From: Centipeda artemidis DSM 19719
GTDB lineage: Bacteria > Bacillota > Negativicutes > Selenomonadales > Selenomonadaceae
Reading direction: 5' to 3'
Assembly (NCBI RefSeq): GCF_000426665.1
Contig: NZ_AUFU01000001.1
Location: 496,001 to 560,000 of the forward strand
Length of the DNA stretch: 64,000 nucleotides
In this document: positions 51,233 to 61,184 of the stretch, piece after piece
How the letters are laid out: each line of letters opens with the position of its first letter
How positions within the stretch are numbered: position 1 is the stretch's first letter
Notes under the pieces: model-generated
Seen by the model: only the letters and a program-made list of their open reading frames with translations
Databases searched by the model: none
What the model was told of the DNA's origin: nothing
Translations under genes and position numbers: made by a program

Positions 51233-52600
51233 TTATTTCTCGTTTTGAGGGACGTCCGCCCCGCTCTTCACCTCGACCGGATCATGTTCGGAAACGTTTC
51301 TCCCTGCTTTTATATCGGCGATTCTGCGGGAGAGCACCGCCATATTTTCTGCCGAATAAAAAGGATCCGCGCGGCGCTCCGCCAAAATTTTCCGCAGCGT
51401 GCGGATTCTCTCCTCGCGCAGCCATGCACCGATCTGTGCACCGACGAGATGCGCGGGCGCATCCCTGCCCGTTACGCGCAGCATGGCGGCAAGGTACTCC
51501 GCCCCGTGCGTCAGGTAATCCGGCAGCGTCCCGTGATCCGCGCGGATGACGGCGGTGAACTGCTCCATGGAGAGCCCCGACCGCCCGACGCCGAGCAGGA
51601 GATCGGCAATCTTGCCGACATGCGTGAGGCGCGGCGCGCGCATATGCTCACGGATCACGAACGACGCCGCCTTCATCCATGTGTGCGGCAGCGTCATGCG
51701 CCTGTTCCACGCGGCGAGCACATCGAGACCGACCTTCTCATGCCCGTAGTGGTGCGGCAGCATCTCCGCGGGCGTCTCCCCCTTGCCGATGTCGTGCACA
51801 AGCCCTGTGAACCGCGTTATCACGTCGTCTGTCGCCGCCGCTACCGCATCGACAATGGACATCGTATGTTCAAACGCATCTCCCTCGGGATGAAACTCCG
51901 TCGGCTGCGTCTTTCCTCTGAGCGCCGCGATCTCAGGGAAGGTCACGTCAAGCAAGCCGGCCGCATCAAGTACGCGGAAAAACATGGAGGGACGCGACAC
52001 CTCGAGCGCACGGCGCAGCTCTCCCATCGTACGCTCACTCGGCTCTTTTTGCAGTTCCTCCACGCAGGAACGCATATAGGCAAGTGTCCCCGCCTCGACC
52101 ATAAAGCCGAACGCCGCCGCCTGCCGCGCCGCGCGCAGCGCCCGCACGGGATCCTCGGTAAAATGCGCCGACACAGCGCGAATGATGCCCGCCGCAATAT
52201 CTGAGCGCCCCCCGTAGGGATCGACGAGCCGCTCCTCCGGCAGCTCCTGCGCCATCGCGTTCATCGTCGTGTCGCGCCGGTAAAGATCCTCCTCAATCGT
52301 CACCGCAGGGTCGAACGTGACGTCAAACCCGCGATAGCCCGCGCCCGTCTTAACCTCTTTGCGCGCAAAGGACACCTCCGTGCGCCGCCCGTCAATATAG
52401 ACATGGTAGACCGGGAACGCCTTTCCGATCTTCTCCGCACGCGGAAAAAGCGCGCAAAAGCGCGTCTCCTTCATCCCCGTCAGCACATAGTCCATATCGT
52501 GTGCCGCCGCCCCGCGAAAGGCATCCCGCACGCAGCCGCCCACGCGAAAAACGCGTGCGCCCGCAGACCGCACCGCCTCCACAAACAGAGATTCCGTCAT
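51233..52600 (-). CDS. cca: tRNA CCA-adding enzyme / polynucleotide adenylyltransferase with HD domain
   Basis: Class II nucleotidyltransferase, 455 residues from MTESLFVEAVRSAG (GGAGG upstream). The catalytic head has RVFRVGGCVRDAF and the DxD in HDMDYVLTG. EEDLYRRDTTMNAMAQEL and DPVRALRAARQAAAFGF are the usual neck motifs. A C-terminal HD phosphohydrolase domain has GLVHDIGKGETP. The HD domain and RRDTTMNAMA sequence favour CCA addition or repair over poly(A) polymerase, but the two classes are hard to separate by eye. A tRNA gene and terminator lie just upstream. Confidence 0.92.
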   Translation of the reverse strand: MTESLFVEAVRSAGARVFRVGGCVRDAFRGAAAHDMDYVLTGMKETRFCALFPRAEKIGKAFPVYHVYIDGRRTEVSFARKEVKTGAGYRGFDVTFDPAVTIEEDLYRRDTTMNAMAQELPEERLVDPYGGRSDIAAGIIRAVSAHFTEDPVRALRAARQAAAFGFMVEAGTLAYMRSCVEELQKEPSERTMGELRRALEVSRPSMFFRVLDAAGLLDVTFPEIAALRGKTQPTEFHPEGDAFEHTMSIVDAVAAATDDVITRFTGLVHDIGKGETPAEMLPHHYGHEKVGLDVLAAWNRRMTLPHTWMKAASFVIREHMRAPRLTHVGKIADLLLGVGRSGLSMEQFTAVIRADHGTLPDYLTHGAEYLAAMLRVTGRDAPAHLVGAQIGAWLREERIRTLRKILAERRADPFYSAENMAVLSRRIADIKAGRNVSEHDPVEVKSGADVPQNEK

Positions 52601-52623
52601 ATCCTCCCCTCCTTTCAAGAAAA

Positions 52624-52651
52624 TAAAAAAAAGCATCACCTGCGCGATGCT
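52624..52651 (-). terminator. terminator after the CAT-anticodon tRNA
   Basis: AGCATC/GATGCT arms, then a run of seven or more T on the minus strand, just before the cca ribosome-binding site. Confidence 0.8.
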
Positions 52652-52662
52652 CTTCCACTCTA

Positions 52663-52739
52663 TGGTGGGCCCACTTGGACTTGAACCAAGGACCGACCGG
52701 TTATGAGCCGGTTGCTCTAACCAACTGAGCTATAGGCCC
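52663..52739 (-). tRNA. tRNA with CAT anticodon (Met or Ile2)
   Basis: 77 nt with encoded CCA on the minus strand: acceptor GGGCCTA/TGGGCCC, D arm TAGCTCAGTTGGTTAGAGC, anticodon loop CTCATAA (CAT), T arm CTTGGTTCAAGTCCAAG. The anticodon arm GGCTCATAACC resembles tRNA-Ile2 (lysidine-modified) in Bacillus more than elongator Met, but this is not decisive. It is not initiator-like. Confidence 0.9.
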
Positions 52740-52774
52740 CTATGCAGCGAGGAACAGCACGTTCTCCGCTTTTC

Positions 52775-52799
52775 AAAAAAACCTGCGCATTGCGCAGGT
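52775..52799 (-). terminator. terminator after tRNA-Gly
   Basis: ACCTGCGC/GCGCAGGT with a three-base loop and seven T on the minus strand, directly downstream of tRNA-Gly. Confidence 0.85.
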
Positions 52800-52810
52800 C
52801 AGGTAAACAA

Positions 52811-52885
52811 TGGAGCGGAAAACGAGGCTCGAACTCGCGACCCCCACCTTGGCAAGGTGGTGCTCTACCACTGAGCTACTTCCGC
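52811..52885 (-). tRNA. tRNA-Gly (GCC)
   Basis: 75 nt with encoded TCCA end on the minus strand: acceptor GCGGAAG, D arm TAGCTCAGTGGTAGAGC, anticodon loop TTGCCAA (GCC, glycine GGC/GGU), T arm GCGAGTTCGAGCCTCGT. Confidence 0.95.
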
Positions 52886-53032
52886 AGAATGCAACGAAAA
52901 CATCGGTCAATCAACGGATATCATTCTAACAAGAAAGCGCCCGTTCTGTCAAGAAAATTTTACAAACTAAGAAAATACGCGCCCCCCCATTTCCCTTCTT
53001 TGCCGTGAAATCAGGTATACAGCCGCGTTGTA

Positions 53033-53061
53033 GTGACAAGGATTTCAAAGTCTGCTATAAT
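53033..53061 (+). promoter_or_regulatory. promoter of sstT
   Basis: GTGACA (53033-53038), 17-base spacer, TATAAT (53056-53061). This puts the transcription start near 53068, downstream of the first in-frame start codons, and so supports translation from the TTG at 53099. Confidence 0.65.
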
Positions 53062-53098
53062 GAGGAATATTTTTCTCAATCATAAAGGGGGAGTTTCT

Positions 53099-54346
53099 TT
53101 GTTTAGGAACATCAGCCGCAAGTACCGCGAGACGGCACTCATCAAGCTGATCGCTATCGGTCTCATCATCGGCATTCTCATCGCGCTCTACGCGCCCGCG
53201 ATGATTCCCGCCGTCTCCGTGCTCGGCGACATCTTCGTCCGCGCGCTCAAGGGCGTCGCGCCGATCCTCGTCTTTGTCCTCGTCATGAACGCCATGGCGC
53301 AGCGCACGGTCGGCGCGGGCGCCGCGCTCAAACCGATCGTACGGCTCTACCTCATCGCGACATTCCTCGCGTCCGTAGTCGCCGTCGCGTTCTCCTTCCT
53401 CTTCCCGACGCAGCTGCATCTCGTCGTCGCCGACACTGCAGTCGCACCGCCGAGCGGCATCGTCGAGGTCGTGCACAACCTCATCCTCAATGTCGTGGAC
53501 AATCCTCTGCACGCGATTGCAAATGCCAACTACATCGGCATCCTCGCGTGGAGCATTCTCGCAGGTCTGGCACTGCAAAAAGCGAATCCGACCACAAAGA
53601 ACACTGTGCACGATTTCGCCGTCGTCATGACGCAGATCGTCCTGTGGGTCATACGGTTCGCCCCCTTCGGCATCATGGGTCTCGTTGCGGATGCAGTTGG
53701 AACGAGCGGCGTGGACGCCCTCATCAGCTATCTGCAGCTTCTCGCCGTCCTGCTCGGCGCGTTTTTCTCCGTCGCGCTCATCATGAACCCGATCATCGTC
53801 TGGCTGCATATCCGCCGCAACCCGTTCCCGCTCGTCCTCACGACGCTGCGCGAGAGCGGCATCTACGCATTCTTCACGCGCAGCTCGGCGGCAAATATCC
53901 CCGTCAACATGGAGCTATGCAAACGCCTTGGCCTCAACGAAGAAATCTACTCCATCTCCATCCCGCTCGGCGCGACCATCAACATGAGCGGCGCGGCGAT
54001 CACGATCGCGATCCTCTCGCTCGCCGCGGCCTATACGCTCGGCATCCATGTGGATCTGCCGACCGCGCTCCTCCTCTGCCTCATCGCCACCGTCGGCGCG
54101 TGCGGCGCATCGGGCGTTGCGGGCGGCTCGCTCCTCCTCATCCCCGTCGCCTGCTCCTCGTTCGGCATCAGCAACGACATCGCCATGCAGGTCGTCGGCG
54201 TCGGCTTCATCATCGGCGTCCTTCAGGATTCGTGCGAAACCGCGCTCAACAGCTCCACCGACGTCCTCTTCACCGCAACGGCGGAATTTGCCGACCGCGC
54301 TAAGGCGGGCACACTGACGGCGGAGGATATGACGCCAAAAAACTAA
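53099..54346 (+). CDS. sstT: Serine/threonine:Na+ symporter SstT
   Basis: DAACS-family amino acid transporter, 415 residues if started at the TTG at 53099, which follows GGGGGAG by five bases and lies after the promoter. Family motifs include [20 protein letters not shown], the [20 protein letters not shown] substrate/sodium-binding segment, and [16 protein letters not shown] with [20 protein letters not shown]. The asparagines and serines of the binding site are in place. It is a single gene with its own terminator. Confidence 0.93.
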   Translation: MFRNISRKYRETALIKLIAIGLIIGILIALYAPAMIPAVSVLGDIFVRALKGVAPILVFVLVMNAMAQRTVGAGAALKPIVRLYLIATFLASVVAVAFSFLFPTQLHLVVADTAVAPPSGIVEVVHNLILNVVDNPLHAIANANYIGILAWSILAGLALQKANPTTKNTVHDFAVVMTQIVLWVIRFAPFGIMGLVADAVGTSGVDALISYLQLLAVLLGAFFSVALIMNPIIVWLHIRRNPFPLVLTTLRESGIYAFFTRSSAANIPVNMELCKRLGLNEEIYSISIPLGATINMSGAAITIAILSLAAAYTLGIHVDLPTALLLCLIATVGACGASGVAGGSLLLIPVACSSFGISNDIAMQVVGVGFIIGVLQDSCETALNSSTDVLFTATAEFADRAKAGTLTAEDMTPKN

Positions 54347-54358
54347 ATCATATGGTAT

Positions 54359-54397
54359 AATAAGGGGGATACGGGCAGCACCGTATCCCCCCTTATT
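54359..54397 (+). terminator. terminator after sstT
   Basis: AATAAGGGGGATACGG and CCGTATCCCCCCTTATT arms with a six-base loop; little T-run on the plus strand, so its strength is uncertain. Confidence 0.7.
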
Positions 54398-54428
54398 ACT
54401 TTCTCCCCTGTATAGAAAGGTGATTGCC

Positions 54429-56012
54429 GTGAACAATCTACAGCTCATCCGTGTCGGTATCCTCAGCGCTTTATTGAGCTGCACCTGCATGGGAAATACG
54501 TCGGCGGCTCCGATGAGCGGCACCGCAGGGACAGGCGCCGCAGCGGCCGCCGAGCCGAGCGTGACGTCACTTATCTTTGACCGCACAAATTATACAGACG
54601 AAGTACTGTCGCTCAACGGCACGTCCGTTGCATTCCGTGCGTACCGCAACATTCCCTATGTGTCGAGCCCCAAAGATGCCGCACATCAAAGTATGAACAT
54701 CTTTATCCCTGCCGCGTATCTGACAGGCGGCACGGTAAACGGCTATACGGCAGCGACCGCTCCTATCTTCATGCCGAACGGAGTCGGCGGCTATATGCCC
54801 GGAGAGATCGAAGAGCCTCAGGAAAAATCACGTATGTCGGGCGCCCCAAACGCAGCGCTTACCGCACTCTCCCGCGGACTGGTTGTCGCCGCTCCGGCGA
54901 TACGGGGGCGTACGAACACCGACGCACAGGGGGTGTATGTCGGCAAAGCGCCCGCGCTCATCGTGGACTATAAAGCCGCTGTCCGCTATCTGCGCTACAA
55001 CGCCGCACGTCTGCCCGCGGGAAATACGGAGCGGATCATTTCAAACGGAACAAGCGCAGGCGGCGCCTTGTCGGCGCTTCTTGGCGCAACCGGCAACAGC
55101 CCGGACTATACGGCAGCTCTTGCCGAGATCGGTGCAGCGGGTGCGCGCGACGATATTTTTGCCGCCAGCTGCTACTGCCCTATTACCAATCTCGAGCATG
55201 CCGACATGGCATACGAATGGATCTTTTCGGGCATCAACGATTATCATCAGGGAGCTCCCGCCCCTGCTCTGCACACGGAAAATCAAGAGGGCGCCACGGT
55301 AACGAACCGCCCTGCAAATGCCCCCACGGAAACCTCATCTGCAGTCCCGATGACCGCAGAGCAAATCACAGCCTCTGCACGCTTAAAAAAGGACTTCCCC
55401 CGCTACCTCAACAGTCTCAGACTGAAAGACGCTGCGGGCAGCGTGCTGCAGCTCCGCTCCGGCGGCACGGGCACCTTTGCGGAATACATCAAAGGGCTCT
55501 ACCGCACTTCTGCACAGTATGCAGTTGACAATAACGCAGCCCTGGACGACGCCGATTGGTTTACCGTACAAAACGGCCGCGTTACAGACGTCGATCTTGC
55601 CGCATATGCGCGCTGGGCGACACGTCTGAAAGCGACCCCCGCCTTTGATAAATTCGATCTTAGTTCCGGCGAAAATGATGAGTTCGGCACGGAGACAAAC
55701 GTTCCCCGCCACTTCACCAAGTTTTCCCGGAAATATGATACGACGCACGGCGCACTCGCTCCCGCTGCGAACATCCGTATGTTGAACCCGCTGAACTATA
55801 TCGGCACAAACGGCGTACGAACCGCACCACACTTCCGCATTCGGCACGGTGCCAAAGATCGTGATACAGCGCTCCCCATACCTGCTGTTCTCGCCCTGCG
55901 CCTTATGAACGCAGGAATTGATGTGGACTTTGCCGTTCCATGGGGGTACGGCCATGCCGGCGATTACGATCTGGACGAATTGTTTGCATGGATCGACCGT
56001 ATTTGTAAATAA
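54429..56012 (+). CDS. Exported subtype B tannase-like alpha/beta hydrolase
   Basis: A 527-residue secreted esterase. A GTG at 54429 about seven bases after AGAAAGG is preferred; the product starts NNLQLIRVGILSALLSC, a signal peptide, with a cysteine that might be lipidated. The nucleophile elbow is ISNGTSAGGALSALLG. The C-terminal VPWGYGHAGDYDLDELFAW supplies the histidine, with the acid in the FRIRHGAKDRDTALPIP segment. The layout (long insert of about 200 residues between serine and acid, Lid-like region) matches bacterial subtype B tannases such as TanB/TanA of lactobacilli, which split galloyl esters. Tannase activity has been reported for Selenomonas ruminantium; the substrate here is inferred. 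Confidence 0.8.
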   Translation: MNNLQLIRVGILSALLSCTCMGNTSAAPMSGTAGTGAAAAAEPSVTSLIFDRTNYTDEVLSLNGTSVAFRAYRNIPYVSSPKDAAHQSMNIFIPAAYLTGGTVNGYTAATAPIFMPNGVGGYMPGEIEEPQEKSRMSGAPNAALTALSRGLVVAAPAIRGRTNTDAQGVYVGKAPALIVDYKAAVRYLRYNAARLPAGNTERIISNGTSAGGALSALLGATGNSPDYTAALAEIGAAGARDDIFAASCYCPITNLEHADMAYEWIFSGINDYHQGAPAPALHTENQEGATVTNRPANAPTETSSAVPMTAEQITASARLKKDFPRYLNSLRLKDAAGSVLQLRSGGTGTFAEYIKGLYRTSAQYAVDNNAALDDADWFTVQNGRVTDVDLAAYARWATRLKATPAFDKFDLSSGENDEFGTETNVPRHFTKFSRKYDTTHGALAPAANIRMLNPLNYIGTNGVRTAPHFRIRHGAKDRDTALPIPAVLALRLMNAGIDVDFAVPWGYGHAGDYDLDELFAWIDRICK

Positions 56013-56024
56013 AAATTGGCATAG

Positions 56025-56065
56025 AAAAATCCCGGCATACGACGGCAGCGTATACCGGGATTTTT
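56025..56065 (+). terminator. terminator after the tannase-like gene
   Basis: AAAAATCCCGG and CCGGGATTTTT outer arms with ATACG/CGTAT inside; palindromic enough to serve both the tannase-like gene and the opposing bioY unit. Confidence 0.88.
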
Positions 56066-56106
56066 GATGCCGTATCGGCAGTCCGGTCTTCCGGGCAGCA
56101 ACTGAG

Positions 56107-56286
56107 TTTTTTGCAGTGACACAGTTATGCGCCAAAATCCCGCGTCACACTACTGTAACCCAAGTGACGCGCAAGCTTGGATGCATAGCTAGGCATGAGG
56201 AGAATCCAAGCGAAGGCGTAGTTAAGACCTACGTCGAGCGCAGGATTCGACGAATAACGACGCTAGGCGCCAAGATCGCGCGTCAC
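56107..56286 (-). repeat. Covarying structured repeat, locus D (supplies the bioY stop codon)
   Basis: The complete copy is at 56164-56286: outer arms GTGACGCGC...CTTGG pair with CCAAG...GCGCGTCAC (changed on both sides relative to the other copies), variable stem GAATCC/GGATTC, inner hairpin GGCGTAG/CTACGTC. A second right arm (GACACAGTTATGCGCC, 56118-56133) precedes it. On the mRNA strand the bioY codons end CTG TGA, and that TGA is part of the element's TGTGACGCG edge. Confidence 0.8.
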
Positions 56287-56837
56287 AGATATTTAAGGCG
56301 GCGATTCAGCGACACCCCCAACCCTGCCGCAGCCGCCGCCTTGATCATATCACCCGGCACATACTGGACAAGCGCACCGAACGCGGCGGCGATGCCGGCG
56401 AATTTGTCCCCGAAGAGAACGACGAGCCACAGCGTCGCAAAAATATAGGTCACGGGGACGCTGACGAGGACGGCGACGACTGCATAGCGCGCAAACGACG
56501 GGCGATCCCCCTTGAGGAAGCTCATCAGTGTGTAAGCGATGAGGAACCCGAGGAAGAAACCGCCGCGCGGACTAAAAATAATTGCAAGCCCGCCGACGCC
56601 GCCCGCAAAGACCGGCAGTCCAACCGCACCGAGCAGCGTATAGCCGACGAGAACGACGGCAGTCTGCGCGGGTGTTAATACGAGAGCCGTAAGACACAGT
56701 GCAAAGGTCTGCATCGTGAGCGGCGCCATGAACGGTACGGGGATCGCGATGTAGGCGCTGACGCAGATGAGCGCGATGCACAGCGCCATCCGTGTGGTAT
56801 TGCGAATCGAAAAGAATTTGTCGTCGTATTGTGACAT
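56283..56837 (-). CDS. bioY: BioY family biotin transporter (ECF S component)
   Basis: A 184-residue membrane protein with about six hydrophobic segments. SAYIAIPVPFMAPLTMQTFA and the glycine-rich GLPVFAGGVGGLAIIFSPRGGFFLGF are BioY hallmarks, as is QYVPGDMIKAAAAAGLG. It works as the substrate-binding subunit of an ECF transporter for biotin, with energising EcfA/T encoded elsewhere. Biotin is needed by methylmalonyl-CoA/oxaloacetate decarboxylase-type enzymes in propionate producers. The stop codon comes from repeat D. Confidence 0.93.
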   Translation of the reverse strand: MSQYDDKFFSIRNTTRMALCIALICVSAYIAIPVPFMAPLTMQTFALCLTALVLTPAQTAVVLVGYTLLGAVGLPVFAGGVGGLAIIFSPRGGFFLGFLIAYTLMSFLKGDRPSFARYAVVAVLVSVPVTYIFATLWLVVLFGDKFAGIAAAFGALVQYVPGDMIKAAAAAGLGVSLNRRLKYL

Positions 56838-56883
56838 AAAAATTACACTTCCTATCTATAAATTCTTTCGCTATTTTACACAC

Positions 56884-56934
56884 AAAAAAAGAGGACGTCA
56901 ACCGGTTTTTATATCCGTGTTGACGGCCTCTTTG
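56884..56934 (-). terminator. terminator downstream of rpoC and repeat E
   Basis: GAGGaCGTCAAC and GTTGACGgCCTC arms; the minus strand ends in a run of T (A-run 56884-56890). It lies beyond repeat E, so the repeat should be part of the rpoC mRNA. Confidence 0.8.
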
Positions 56935-56951
56935 TATTCTGAACCCGTAGG

Positions 56952-57134
56952 TTTTTCACGGTGACACAGCTATGCGCCAAAATCCCGCGCACATCGCCGT
57001 AACTTCAATGACGCGGAAGTTTCGATGCATAGCTAGGAATTAAGACGAACGCAAGGAAGGCGTAGATGATGAAGCCTACGTCGACGAAGCGTTCGTCGAA
57101 AATGACGACACTAGGCGCAAAAATCCCGCGTCAC
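56952..57134 (-). repeat. Covarying structured repeat, locus E (rpoC 3' UTR)
   Basis: The complete copy is at 57009-57134: outer arms TGACGCGG/CCGCGTCA, longest variable stem GACGAACGC/GCGTTCGTC (9 bp), inner hairpin GGCGTAG/CTACGTC. A second right arm (GACACAGCTATGCGCC, 56963-56978) precedes it. rpoC's TAA is separated from the element by five bases, and the terminator at 56884-56934 lies beyond it. Confidence 0.8.
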
Positions 57135-57138
57135 CTTT

Positions 57139-61161
<4,023 letters not shown>

Positions 61162-61184
61162 CAGATGTCACTCCCTTCCTAAAA

